Shown: positions 7,167-15,622, counted from the stretch's first letter. The stretch: DNA of 22,258 nt from CAYJBP01 sp964368605 (GCA_964368605.1 CAYJBP010000029.1:1-22258), one strand, 5' to 3'. Notes: generated from the sequence alone by a model not told the origin. Numbers and translations: made by a program.

Positions 7167-8482
7167 GCCAACAATTAACTATTATCGGCGGCGGCCTAGC
7201 CGGTTGCGAAGCCGCCTGGCAAGCCGCCCAACAGGGAATTAGCGTAAAATTATACGAAATGCGCCCTAAAATTAATACCGAGGCTCATACCGGCGGCGAT
7301 TTAGCCGAATTGGTATGCAGCAATTCTTTGCGAGGCGATGCCTTAAATAATGCAGTAGGCCTATTAAAAGAAGAGCTACGCCGTCTAAACTCCCTGCTAA
7401 TGGAGGCTGCCCTTGCCACCAAAGTACCGGCCGGCGGAGCTTTGGCGGTAAATCGGCAATTATTTTCGGCCTATATCGAGCAAAAAATAGCGGCCGAACC
7501 CCTAATCGAATTGATAAGGGAGGAGATAGTAAATATCCCCGATGGCCCTTTGATTATTGCGGCAGGCCCTTTGGCCTCGCCTGCTTTAAGTGCGGCTATA
7601 GCCGATTTAACAGGTAGTAGCCAATTATTTTTTCATGATGCGATTGCCCCAATTATCGCCGCCGATAGCATCAATTATGATATCGCCTATTTTGCCTCTC
7701 GTTATGGCAAAGGTGATGGCAATGATTATTTAAATTGCCCCTTTACCAAAGATGAATATTTGCATTTTTATCAAGAATTAAAGGCGGCCGAGCTTTACCC
7801 TTTAAAGAATTTTGAAAGCGAAAAACTGTTTAGTGGCTGTATGCCAATTGAGGCAATGGCCAAAAGCGGCGAGGATACCATGCGTTTTGGCCCCCTAAAG
7901 CCGGTTGGCTTACCTTTAGCTAATGGCGAAGAGCCTTATGCTGTGGTGCAGTTGCGCAAGGAAAATATCGAGGCCAGCATGTACAATTTAGTGGGCTTTC
8001 AAAACAGGCTAAAACAAGGCGAGCAAAAGCGTATATTTAGATTAATCCCCGGCCTAGAGCAAGCAGAATTCCTGCGCTATGGCCAAATGCATCGCAATAC
8101 ATATATTGATAGCCGCAAGCTTTTAAACCAATACAGTGCTTTAAAGGAAGCGCCGCAAATCTTTTTTGCCGGCCAAATCAGCGGTGTGGAAGGCTATGTA
8201 GAATCGATAGCCTCGGGCTTTGTCTGCGGCCTAAATGCAGCCAATTTAATTAAAGGCAAAGAGCAACTAAGTTGGCCAAAGCAAACGGCGATAGGCTCTT
8301 TAATCAATTATATTTCCACCGATATGGGCCATGATTTGCAGCCGATGAATATAAATTTTGGCCTAATGCCACGCTTAGAGCAAAAAATCCGCAATAAACA
8401 AGAAAAAAACACAGCCATAGCAAACAGGGCACTGGCAGCCCTAGATGAATTTTTAATCGAGATTGGCAGGGAACAAAGTTAA
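7163..8482 (+). CDS. trmFO: Folate-dependent tRNA uridine-54 methyltransferase TrmFO
   Basis: A 439-residue flavoprotein that makes 5-methyluridine at position 54 of tRNA, using methylene-tetrahydrofolate and FADH2. The FAD dinucleotide-binding motif Gly-Gly-Gly-Leu-Ala-Gly is at 9-14, followed by Glu32-Met-Arg-Pro and the family block Val-Cys-Ser-Asn-Ser-Leu-Arg (51-57). Cys52 and Cys225 (in Ser-Gly-Cys-Met-Pro-Ile-Glu) match the catalytic Cys53 and Cys226 known in Bacillus subtilis TrmFO. Other landmarks are the Glu-Pro-Tyr-Ala-Val-Val-Gln-Leu-Arg segment and the C-terminal Gln-Ile-Ser-Gly-Val-Glu-Gly-Tyr-Val-Glu-Ser block. It lies between topA and xerC as in many Bacillota. The start overlaps the topA stop by four bases and its own ribosome site is weak, so coupling to topA translation is likely. 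Confidence 0.96.
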   Translation: MSQQLTIIGGGLAGCEAAWQAAQQGISVKLYEMRPKINTEAHTGGDLAELVCSNSLRGDALNNAVGLLKEELRRLNSLLMEAALATKVPAGGALAVNRQLFSAYIEQKIAAEPLIELIREEIVNIPDGPLIIAAGPLASPALSAAIADLTGSSQLFFHDAIAPIIAADSINYDIAYFASRYGKGDGNDYLNCPFTKDEYLHFYQELKAAELYPLKNFESEKLFSGCMPIEAMAKSGEDTMRFGPLKPVGLPLANGEEPYAVVQLRKENIEASMYNLVGFQNRLKQGEQKRIFRLIPGLEQAEFLRYGQMHRNTYIDSRKLLNQYSALKEAPQIFFAGQISGVEGYVESIASGFVCGLNAANLIKGKEQLSWPKQTAIGSLINYISTDMGHDLQPMNINFGLMPRLEQKIRNKQEKNTAIANRALAALDEFLIEIGREQS

Positions 8483-8519
8483 GCAAAAACCAATCTAAAA
8501 ACAAAAGGAGAAATTAAAA

Positions 8520-9422
8520 ATGATTGAACAATATCTCCTAGCTTTCTTAAAATATTTACAAATAGAAAGAAATGCCTCGCCCCATACCGTGCGCAATTAT
8601 GAAACCGATTTGCGTTGCTTTATCGAGTTTATAGCCGCCGAGCAGGGGCAAAGCATCGAAGATGCCAATTTAAAAGAGGCCGATGCCATTACTTTGCGCA
8701 ATCATCTGGCTGCTCTTAAAAAAAAGGGGCTGCAAAAAAGCAGCTTGGCCAGGCATTTAACGGCAATTCGCTCCTTTTATAATTATCTAAACTTAGAACA
8801 ATTTATCAAGGGCAATCCGGCCGCCTTTACGGCAACCCCCAAAAAAGATAAGCATTTACCCAAATTCCTCTATTACGAGGAGGTAGAAAGCTTAATCGAA
8901 GCCCCCGATGCCACCTTAGCCGGCCTGCGTGATCGAGCCATTTTAGAAATGCTTTATGGCCTGGGGGTACGGGTTTCGGAATTGGTGGCGCTTGATATCG
9001 GCGATATCGATTTTAACCTGGCCTATGTACGCATTTTTGGCAAAGGCGGCAAAGAAAGGATTAACCCCTTAGGCCGAGCGGCAGCCGATGCCGTTTGTGA
9101 TTATCTTGCAGCCAGAGCAAAGCAAAAAATTGATAACTCCCCTGCTTGTCCGCTATTTTTGAATTTAAGAGGCGGCCGTCTAAGCGATCGCAGTGTGCGT
9201 AAAATTGTCGATAAATATATCGATCAACAGGCGATCAAAAAAAAGATTTCGCCCCATAGCCTGCGCCATAGCTTTGCTACCCATTTACTGGAAAATGGCG
9301 CCGATTTAAGGGCAGTACAGGAGCTTTTAGGGCATAGTTCTTTATCTAGCACCCAAATTTATACCCATGTTAGCCGTGCCCATATGAAAGAAGTTTATGA
9401 TTTAACCCATCCTAGGGCATAG
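8520..9422 (+). CDS. xerC: Tyrosine recombinase XerC
   Basis: A 300-residue tyrosine recombinase, the right size for XerC, which with a partner or alone resolves chromosome dimers at dif. An N-terminal SAM-like core-binding domain covers about 1-90 and the catalytic domain 110-300. Visible catalytic residues are Arg151 (Gly-Val-Arg-Val-Ser-Glu), Lys175 in the beta-hairpin, His246 and Arg249 (His-Ser-Leu-Arg-His), His272 (Leu-Gly-His-Ser-Ser) and the nucleophile Tyr281 (Gln-Ile-Tyr-Thr-His-Val). The position between trmFO and hslV matches the Bacillus codV place, which supports XerC rather than an integrase of a mobile element. AAAAGGAG ends nine bases before the ATG. There is a 37-base gap after trmFO with no terminator. 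Confidence 0.94.
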   Translation: MIEQYLLAFLKYLQIERNASPHTVRNYETDLRCFIEFIAAEQGQSIEDANLKEADAITLRNHLAALKKKGLQKSSLARHLTAIRSFYNYLNLEQFIKGNPAAFTATPKKDKHLPKFLYYEEVESLIEAPDATLAGLRDRAILEMLYGLGVRVSELVALDIGDIDFNLAYVRIFGKGGKERINPLGRAAADAVCDYLAARAKQKIDNSPACPLFLNLRGGRLSDRSVRKIVDKYIDQQAIKKKISPHSLRHSFATHLLENGADLRAVQELLGHSSLSSTQIYTHVSRAHMKEVYDLTHPRA

Positions 9423-9470
9423 CTTTAGCTTAGATGCATAGAATATAAGGAGCTAAAAAGGAGGTTTATT

Positions 9471-10004
9471 ATGCAAATAAAAGGTACAACTATTGTGGCG
9501 GTTCGCAAAAACGGCCGCACTGCCATTGCCGGCGATGGCCAGGTAACCATGGGGCAAAGCACGGTAATGAAGCATGGCGCTTGCAAGGTGCGCACCCTTT
9601 ATGATAAGCAAATTTTAGCCGGTTTTGCCGGCAGCGTGGCCGATGCCTTTACCCTCTTTGAAAAATTCGAGGGCTATATTAAGTCCAGCCGTGGCAATCT
9701 GGAAAGAGCCGCCGTGGATTTAGCCAAAGAATGGCGCACCGATAAAATTTTGCGCCAGCTAGAGGCCTTATTAATCGTAGCATCGGCCGATAAATTGCTG
9801 GTAATTTCCGGCAATGGCGAGGTTATCGAGCCTGATGACGATATCGCAGCCATCGGTTCCGGCGGCAATTATGCCTTGGCCGCCGCTCGTGCTTATATCG
9901 AAAATGACAATTTAAATTCGGCACAAATTGCCGAAAAAGCCCTGCATATCGCCGCCGATATCTGCGTTTATACCAATCATCATATAACCGTATTGGAACT
10001 GTAA
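9471..10004 (+). CDS. hslV: ATP-dependent protease proteolytic subunit HslV (ClpQ)
   Basis: A 177-residue proteasome-beta-like peptidase that forms double hexameric rings and degrades proteins unfolded by HslU. The family signature Thr-Thr-Ile-Val-Ala-Val-Arg begins at residue 6, and Gly-Asp-Gly-Gln-Val-Thr-Met-Gly lies at 21-28. The nucleophile is the N-terminal Thr of E. coli HslV, exposed by Met removal; here it would be Thr6, so a five-residue leader (Met-Gln-Ile-Lys-Gly) must be processed off. Related Bacillota proteins also carry short leaders, and in Bacillus ClpQ the active residue differs. A very strong AAGGAGGT (9458-9465) lies five bases before the ATG. The gene is twelve bases or less from hslU, its obligate partner. 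Confidence 0.96.
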   Translation: MQIKGTTIVAVRKNGRTAIAGDGQVTMGQSTVMKHGACKVRTLYDKQILAGFAGSVADAFTLFEKFEGYIKSSRGNLERAAVDLAKEWRTDKILRQLEALLIVASADKLLVISGNGEVIEPDDDIAAIGSGGNYALAAARAYIENDNLNSAQIAEKALHIAADICVYTNHHITVLEL

Positions 10005-10015
10005 AGGAGTTAATT

Positions 10016-11422
10016 ATGAAAAAAAAGGACATGGAATTAACCCCGCAACAAATTGTAGCCGAATTGGATAAATATATAGTAGGCCAAAACGAGGCCAAAA
10101 AATGTGTGGCTGTGGTAGTGCGTAATCGCTATCGTCGGCGGCAATTAGCGGCCGATTTGCAGGAAGAAATCGTGCCCAAAAATATTATCATGATCGGGCC
10201 CACCGGGGTAGGTAAAACCGAAATAGCTCGCCGTTTGGCCAAATTGGTGCAAGCTCCTTTTATCAAGGTAGAGGCCACCAAGTTTACCGAGGTAGGCTAT
10301 GTGGGGCGTGATGTGGAAGCCATTATCCGCGATTTGGTCGAAACCTCGATTAGAATGGTGCGTAGCGAAAAAATTGCCCTGGTAGAAGAAAGAGCAGCTA
10401 AATCTGCCGAATTGCGAGTATTGGATATTTTAGCGCCCCTACCCGGCCAAAAGAAAAATAATACTAATGCCTTAGCCAGCTTATTTTCGGCCATGCCCGA
10501 AGCTACGGTTAGCGAAGAAGATAATGAAACCGCCCGTCAAAAAGAGGACGAAATTAGACGCCGTAGGGTAACTTTGCGTGAGCAAATAGCCCAAGGTGCT
10601 TTAGATAAAGAGCTGGTAGAAATAGAAGTTACCGAAGGCAGTAGCACACCCTTAGCCTTTGGCATGGAAGAAATGGGCCTGGATATGCAGGGCTTTTTGG
10701 ATAATATTATGCCTAAAAAAACCAAAAAGCGCAAGGTTAGCGTGGCCGAGGCCAAGCGCATCTTAACCCAAGAAGAAGCCGACAAGATGATTGATAGCGA
10801 TGAAGTTAATCAATTAGGCGTAGAAAGAGCCGAGCAAAGCGGCATAGTATTTTTGGATGAGATTGACAAAATAGCTGTTAAAGAAGGCGGCCATGGCCCT
10901 GATATATCCCGTGGCGGTGTGCAGCGCGATATTTTGCCAATTGTTGAAGGATCTACCGTGATGACCAAATATGGGCCGGTTAATACCGACTATATTTTAT
11001 TTATTGCCGCCGGCGCATTTCATGTATCAAAACCTTCGGATTTAATTCCGGAATTACAAGGCCGTTTCCCAATTAGGGTAGAATTAGAAAATTTAAGCTG
11101 CGAAGATTTGCGCCGCATTTTACTAGAGCCACGCAATTCACTAATAATGCAATACCAGGCCTTGCTATCGGCCGATGGCGTTCAAATTGAGTTTACCGAA
11201 GACGGCATCGATGCGATTGCCGAAATTGCCGACCGAGTAAACCGCAATACCGAAAATATCGGTGCACGCCGCCTGCATACGATTATGGAAAAGGTATTAG
11301 AAGATATGCTTTTTGGTGCACCGGAAGAAGTTTTTGGCAAAGTTACCATCGACCGCCCCTATATAGAGCAAAAAGTGGCCGATATAGCCAAAGATGATGA
11401 TTTAAGCAGATTTATTTTATAA
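10016..11422 (+). CDS. hslU: HslU (ClpY) AAA+ unfoldase of the HslVU protease
   Basis: A 468-residue AAA+ ATPase that unfolds substrates and feeds them to HslV. Walker A Gly-Pro-Thr-Gly-Val-Gly-Lys-Thr is at 61-68, the pore loop Gly-Tyr-Val-Gly at 94-97, and Walker B Ile-Val-Phe-Leu-Asp-Glu at 277-282. The inserted charged I-domain that receives substrate spans about 112-265. The sensor-2 region Asn-Ile-Gly-Ala-Arg-Arg-Leu is present near the C-terminus, and the end Asp-Leu-Ser-Arg-Phe-Ile-Leu matches the tail that docks into HslV. The ribosome binding site AAAGGAG overlaps the hslV stop codon, so the two are coupled. This is the last gene of the rightward operon; codY, its neighbour in Bacillus, is not found here. 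Confidence 0.97.
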   Translation: MKKKDMELTPQQIVAELDKYIVGQNEAKKCVAVVVRNRYRRRQLAADLQEEIVPKNIIMIGPTGVGKTEIARRLAKLVQAPFIKVEATKFTEVGYVGRDVEAIIRDLVETSIRMVRSEKIALVEERAAKSAELRVLDILAPLPGQKKNNTNALASLFSAMPEATVSEEDNETARQKEDEIRRRRVTLREQIAQGALDKELVEIEVTEGSSTPLAFGMEEMGLDMQGFLDNIMPKKTKKRKVSVAEAKRILTQEEADKMIDSDEVNQLGVERAEQSGIVFLDEIDKIAVKEGGHGPDISRGGVQRDILPIVEGSTVMTKYGPVNTDYILFIAAGAFHVSKPSDLIPELQGRFPIRVELENLSCEDLRRILLEPRNSLIMQYQALLSADGVQIEFTEDGIDAIAEIADRVNRNTENIGARRLHTIMEKVLEDMLFGAPEEVFGKVTIDRPYIEQKVADIAKDDDLSRFIL

Positions 11423-11430
11423 ATAGAAAA

Positions 11431-11569
11431 AGTTTTACTCAATATTTTGCAAAAAATTGCAGGAGTTTGGCCTAGCTGGGTTTAGCTAAAGCTAAATCAC
11501 AGCTAATGCACGTAGCTAGCACTCAAAATCAAAGATTTTGGCACTAGCTCAGGGGGCAGATCCCCAAGG
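11431..11569 (+). repeat. Dispersed intergenic repeat, copy A (apparently interrupted)
   Basis: It begins with AGTTTTACTCAA, as does the copy at 22150, then has GGAGTTTGG (11462-11470) and GGGGGCAGATCCCCAAGG (11552-11569), which match the order of elements in the other copy. Between them are about 81 bases (11471-11551) absent from the same place in the other copy; these are bounded by CTAGCT at 11472-11477 and 11544-11549 and contain two hairpins, 11473-11507 and 11519-11543. It looks like a REP-type or decayed mobile repeat; I do not recognise a named family. Confidence 0.45.
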
Positions 11570-11647
11570 TCTTAAAAAGGGTTTAAGCAGGCAAAATAAC
11601 TAAGCAAGCTAAATTTGCTGATAAAAGGTAGCAAGGAAAGCAAAATT

Positions 11648-11700
11648 GGCTTAAAACCGGCGCCTTTTGGCAAAGCCAAAACAGCCGCCAATATCAAGCC
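11648..11700. repeat. Imperfect inverted repeat / hairpin
   Basis: Arms starting GGCTT (11648) and ending AAGCC (11700) fold around a short AAA loop, with a perfect inner part TTTTGGC/GCCAAAA and interrupted pairing further out. No U-run follows on either strand, so it is not a plain terminator. Confidence 0.4.
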
Positions 11701-11727
11701 AAAAGCCAATAACCGTCATATACAAAA

Positions 11728-11771
11728 AAAGAGGGCTGTCGCAAATAGTTTCATTTGCGATAGCCCTCTTT
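11728..11771 (-). terminator. Long hairpin terminator between converging operons
   Basis: A 19-base-pair stem (11728-11746 with 11753-11771, one G-T pair) encloses a six-base loop. On the minus strand the stem ends in a run of seven U, an ideal intrinsic terminator just eight bases after the subunit D stop codon. On the plus strand only a short T run follows, but the hairpin may also stop transcripts from hslU. Confidence 0.9.
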
Positions 11772-11779
11772 ATTAGCTA

Positions 11780-12439
11780 TTAAGCTTTTTTCTCGCCATA
11801 ACCGGCCTGTTTAAGCATCATATCCTTAACCTTCATCAGGCGGCTTAAATTGCCTCGCTCGTTTTCGTCCAGCTTCATGGTAATATAACGAATTGTTTCC
11901 TCAAATTGAGGTATCATTACATACTCAAGCGCATTTACCCGTCTTCTGGTCTTTTCAATCTCAATCGAGAGCAATTGTACACTCTTTTCGATTGCTGCCA
12001 ACTGCAATAAATCAGGCAGAATTTGGGCAATATGATTTAAGGCATCGTCCAGCTCGCCCGGGGTGGTTGCAAAACCATAAGGGTAAATATCGGCCGCATT
12101 ATCGGTTGCCATCTTAAAATCATAAACAGGAACATTAACGCTCATGATATTTTTTAGGCTCATATCCAAACTTACCGATTGCTTAGGATATAATAAGCTT
12201 TGCTCCAAAAGCGCCGGGCTCATCGCAGCCGAAGCCACCGTAAAGCTGGCCGCCGAAGTGCTAAGTGCTTTTTCTACCCTTAGGCGCAATTCCTTGTTTT
12301 GGCGCACTATCGCCAAAAATTGTTTCATCAATTCATCACGCTTATCTTTAAGTAGCTTATGACCACGTCTGGCCGTTATCAAACGGCGCTTTAAGCGGGT
12401 AAGCTCCATCCGGGTGGGATTTACATTTAATCTGGCCAT
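11780..12439 (-). CDS. ntpD: V/A-type ATPase subunit D (central rotor shaft)
   Basis: A 219-residue subunit forming the long antiparallel coiled-coil axle inside the A3B3 head. The N-terminal block Met-Ala-Arg-Leu-Asn-Val-Asn-Pro-Thr-Arg with Leu-Lys-Arg-Arg-Leu-Ala/Ile-Thr-Ala-Arg-Arg-Gly-His-Lys-Leu-Leu-Lys is the family signature, and the segment near 165-180 with Arg-Arg-Val-Asn-Ala-Leu-Glu is the second conserved coil. A less conserved globular part lies between the two coils. It is the last gene of the operon, two bases after subunit B and directly before the terminator. Confidence 0.96.
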   Translation of the reverse strand: MARLNVNPTRMELTRLKRRLITARRGHKLLKDKRDELMKQFLAIVRQNKELRLRVEKALSTSAASFTVASAAMSPALLEQSLLYPKQSVSLDMSLKNIMSVNVPVYDFKMATDNAADIYPYGFATTPGELDDALNHIAQILPDLLQLAAIEKSVQLLSIEIEKTRRRVNALEYVMIPQFEETIRYITMKLDENERGNLSRLMKVKDMMLKQAGYGEKKA

Positions 12440-12441
12440 AA

Positions 12442-13824
12442 TTAGCCCTCCCGATTAGTGGGCAAATACTTTTCGATATGCTCGGGCTTAATCCGCTTTA
12501 ATTCGCCCACCGGCAAAATCGAAAGCAATTCCCAGCCAATCGTTAAAGTTTCCTCAATGGTACGATCATTATCATAACCTTGGGATACATAGCGCTTCTC
12601 GAATTCCTCGGCAAAGCGGGCATATAGTTTATCGGTATCGGTAAGTGCTGCTTCGCCTAAAATTGTCATCAACTCTTTAGCATTTTTACCACGGGCATAG
12701 GCCGCAAAAAGCTGATTCATCGTGCCGGCATGGTCGGCACGGGTTTTGCCTTCGCCAATACCTTTATCCTTCAAACGTGATAAAGAAGGCAAAACATCAA
12801 TCGGCGGCTTCAATCCTTTACGATATAATTCGCGCGACAAAATAATCTGCCCCTCGGTAATATAACCGGTTAAGTCGGGGATAGGATGGGTTTTGTCGTC
12901 CTCGGGCATGGTTAAAATCGGAATCATCGTAATCGAACCTTCGTCGCCTTTGCGGCGGCCGGCTCTTTCGTATAGGGTGGCTAAGTCGGTATAAAGATAA
13001 CCGGGATAACCACGACGCCCCGGTACTTCCTTACGAGCGGCCGATACCTCACGCAGCGCCTCGGCATAGTTGGTAATATCGGTGATGATAACCAATACAT
13101 GCATATCGCAATCAAAAGCCAAGTATTCGGCGGCGGTTAAGGCCATACGAGGGGTGGAGATACGCTCGATAGCAGGGTCATTAGCTAAGTTCATAAAGCA
13201 AACAGTACGATCGATAGAACCGGTACGCTTAAAATCGTTAATGAAGAAATCAACTTCTTCAAAGGTAATACCTACCGCACAGAATACAACCGCAAATTCG
13301 CTATCGGTGCCTAAAACCTCGGCTTGGCGAGCAATTTGGGCGGCTAAATTAGCATGCGGCAAACCGCTACCCGAGAAAATCGGTAGCTTTTGGCCACGTA
13401 CCAGCGTATTTAAGCCATCAATTGCCGAAACACCGGTTTGAATAAATTCCGAAGGATAATCACGGGCAGCCGGGTTCATCGGCATACCATTGATGTCTAG
13501 GCGCTTATCGGCAAGCAATTCCGGGCCGCCATCGATTGGCTTACCCATACCATTAAATACGCGGCCTAACATATCCTTGGATACGGCCAATTCTAGGCTA
13601 TGGCCTAAAAAGCGTACTTTGGAATCGGCCAAGTTAATGCCGGCCGAACTTTCGAATAACTGCACCATAGCGGCATCTTCATTCATTTCCAGCACGCGGC
13701 AACGACGGATATCGCCATTTTGCAATTCGATTTCGGCCAATTCATCAAGCTTAACATTTTCTACCCCGGTGACCAACATCAAAGGGCCGGCCACCTCTTT
13801 AATTGTACGATATTCTTTAATCAT
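12442..13824 (-). CDS. ntpB: V/A-type ATPase subunit B (regulatory nucleotide-binding)
   Basis: A 460-residue non-catalytic partner of subunit A in the hexameric head. In place of a Walker A loop it has Ser-Gly-Ser-Gly-Leu-Pro-His-Ala (151-158), the hallmark of B subunits. Arg350 in Ser-Leu-Ser-Arg-Leu fits the arginine finger known from Enterococcus hirae NtpB, which has the same residue number. The conserved Ile-Thr-Asp-Ile-Thr-Asn-Tyr-Ala-Glu-Ala-Leu-Arg and Pro-Gly-Arg-Arg-Gly-Tyr-Pro-Gly-Tyr segments are intact. Length is normal. The start overlaps the end of subunit A by eight bases, which keeps the two at equal output. Confidence 0.97.
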   Translation of the reverse strand: MIKEYRTIKEVAGPLMLVTGVENVKLDELAEIELQNGDIRRCRVLEMNEDAAMVQLFESSAGINLADSKVRFLGHSLELAVSKDMLGRVFNGMGKPIDGGPELLADKRLDINGMPMNPAARDYPSEFIQTGVSAIDGLNTLVRGQKLPIFSGSGLPHANLAAQIARQAEVLGTDSEFAVVFCAVGITFEEVDFFINDFKRTGSIDRTVCFMNLANDPAIERISTPRMALTAAEYLAFDCDMHVLVIITDITNYAEALREVSAARKEVPGRRGYPGYLYTDLATLYERAGRRKGDEGSITMIPILTMPEDDKTHPIPDLTGYITEGQIILSRELYRKGLKPPIDVLPSLSRLKDKGIGEGKTRADHAGTMNQLFAAYARGKNAKELMTILGEAALTDTDKLYARFAEEFEKRYVSQGYDNDRTIEETLTIGWELLSILPVGELKRIKPEHIEKYLPTNREG

Positions 13825-15595
13825 TGGCTACACCACCTTTTGCTTTTATGGCTGCGATTTGGCTATCTATCTCGCCCTTAATGGCGGCATAGCCTTTTTC
13901 GTATTCCTCTTGGCTAATATCTTTGGCTCTACCGATTTTATCACGGGCAGGTATCGAGAATAATTCTTCCATCTCGATATCCAGCTTGATAACGGCCTGA
14001 GCTTGCTTATAATAGTAGAGGATTAATTGCAATAAAGCTTGCTGCTTTTGCAAGGAGGAGTAAGAATCGGTATCGGTAAAGGCATTTTGCTGCAAAAAGT
14101 CCTCACGCAGCATTTGGGCAGTTTCCATAATTAGGCGGTCTTCGGGCGAAAGGGCGTCGATACCTACCAACTGCACAATTTCTTTTAATTCGGCCTCGGC
14201 CTGGAGCAGGCTCATTGCCTCTATTCTGGCCTCTACAAAGCTAGCGCCCAATTCTTGATCATACCAATCCTTTAGGCGATCCACATATAATGAATAGGAG
14301 TTTAACCAGTTAATGGCCGGGAAATGACGAGCATAGGCAAGGGAAGAATCTAAGCCCCAGAATACTTTTACAATACGCAAAGTAGCCTGCGAAACCGGCT
14401 CGGAAATATCGCCGCCTGGCGGGCTAACCGCACCAATCGCCGAAAGAGCACCTACCCTGCCATCATTACCTTGGCAAACAACACGGCCGGCACGCTCATA
14501 AAACTGGGCTAAACGCGAGGTTAAATAAGCAGGATAACCTTCCTCACCGGGCATTTCTTCCAAACGGCCGGACATCTCGCGCAGGGCTTCGGCCCAACGA
14601 GAGGTAGAGTCGGCAATTAGGGCAACCGCATAGCCCATGTCGCGGAAATATTCGGCAATGGTAATCCCGGTATAAACCGAGGCCTCACGGGCGGCAACCG
14701 GCATATCGGAAGTATTGGCGATAAGTACCGTTCTTTGCATTAAGCTTTCACCACTGCGTGGGTCTTTTAATTCGGGGAATTCCATCAAAACGTCGGTCAT
14801 CTCATTGCCGCGCTCGCCGCAGCCTACATAGATAACGATATCCACATCGCTCCACTTAGCAAGCTGATGCTGTACCACTGTTTTACCGGAACCGAAAGGC
14901 CCCGGTACGGCGGCCGTACCACCTTTGGCAATTGGGAAAAAGGTATCGATAATCCTTTGTCCGGTAATCATCGGCACATCGGGCGGCAATTTTTCTTTAT
15001 AGGGGCGGCCAACACGAACCGGCCATTTTTGCATAAGGCTTAGGCCTTCTTCGCTGCCATCGGCATTTTTGATGGTGTAAACAATTTCGTCCACGGTAAA
15101 CTCGCCGCTTTTGATGGCACTGATAGTGCCGCCTTTACGGGGTGGCAACATAATTTTATGCTCAACCACCGAGGTTTCCTGCACGATGCCGATAATATCG
15201 CCGGGGTTAACGGTATCGCCTACTTTAACTGCAGGCTTAAAGGCCCATTTTTTATCACGATCTAGGGCTTGTACGCTAATACCACGGGTAATACTGCTGC
15301 CCACTTTTTTGCGAATTTCTTCCAAGGGGCGCTGAATACCATCATAAATGGTTTCGATTAAGCCTGGGCCTAATTCTACCGATAAGGGTGCACCGGTAGT
15401 AACAACTTCATCGCCCGGGCCGATACCTGCTGTTTCTTCATAAACCTGGATAGAAGCATTGCCTTCACGCATTTCGATAATCTCGCCGATTAGGCGATTT
15501 TTACCTACATGCACCACATCAAACATATTGGCATGAGCCATATTTGAAGCAACGATTAAAGGGCCCGCTACTTTGACGATTTTTCCTGTTTCCAT
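13817..15595 (-). CDS. ntpA: V/A-type ATPase catalytic subunit A
   Basis: The 592-residue catalytic subunit that hydrolyses or makes ATP. Walker A Gly-Pro-Phe-Gly-Ser-Gly-Lys-Thr spans 232-239 with Lys238, and Gly-Glu-Arg-Gly-Asn-Glu contains Glu261 and Arg262; these numbers agree with the E. hirae NtpA residues. The 'non-homologous region' insertion characteristic of A subunits, absent from F-type beta, is present at about 115-190. Asp-Ser-Thr-Ser-Arg-Trp-Ala-Glu-Ala-Leu-Arg is intact. A strong AAGGAAGG site precedes the ATG, 27 bases after subunit F. It acts on the cytoplasmic side of the membrane. Confidence 0.98.
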   Translation of the reverse strand: METGKIVKVAGPLIVASNMAHANMFDVVHVGKNRLIGEIIEMREGNASIQVYEETAGIGPGDEVVTTGAPLSVELGPGLIETIYDGIQRPLEEIRKKVGSSITRGISVQALDRDKKWAFKPAVKVGDTVNPGDIIGIVQETSVVEHKIMLPPRKGGTISAIKSGEFTVDEIVYTIKNADGSEEGLSLMQKWPVRVGRPYKEKLPPDVPMITGQRIIDTFFPIAKGGTAAVPGPFGSGKTVVQHQLAKWSDVDIVIYVGCGERGNEMTDVLMEFPELKDPRSGESLMQRTVLIANTSDMPVAAREASVYTGITIAEYFRDMGYAVALIADSTSRWAEALREMSGRLEEMPGEEGYPAYLTSRLAQFYERAGRVVCQGNDGRVGALSAIGAVSPPGGDISEPVSQATLRIVKVFWGLDSSLAYARHFPAINWLNSYSLYVDRLKDWYDQELGASFVEARIEAMSLLQAEAELKEIVQLVGIDALSPEDRLIMETAQMLREDFLQQNAFTDTDSYSSLQKQQALLQLILYYYKQAQAVIKLDIEMEELFSIPARDKIGRAKDISQEEYEKGYAAIKGEIDSQIAAIKAKGGVAND

Positions 15596-15622
15596 GGCTT
15601 TACCTTCCTTTTAACAAATTTG

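Larger units (their letters stand above)
11423..11727. other. Gene-free spacer with structured repeats downstream of hslU
   Basis: Between the hslU stop and the long terminator hairpin there is no credible gene on either strand. The sequence is less AT-rich than other spacers and contains a repeat similar to one at the right end of the window (11431-11569), several short inverted repeats built on AGCT and CTAGC, and an imperfect hairpin at 11648-11700. Both converging operons end next to it. Confidence 0.6.

Noticed and set aside
8520..9422. Tyrosine recombinase as a sign of a prophage or integron
   Set aside because: Its size, motifs and position between trmFO and hslV identify it as the chromosomal XerC; no attachment sites or phage genes are nearby.
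11572..11709. Leftward open frame of 45 codons from a TTG, hydrophobic at its start like a signal peptide
   Set aside because: No ribosome binding site, the frame begins just after the ATPase terminator, and it crosses the hairpin and repeat sequence; chance or decayed sequence is more likely.
13490..13963. Rightward open frame of 157 codons across the A/B subunit junction
   Set aside because: It is antisense to two well-supported ATPase genes, has low-complexity composition and no family features.
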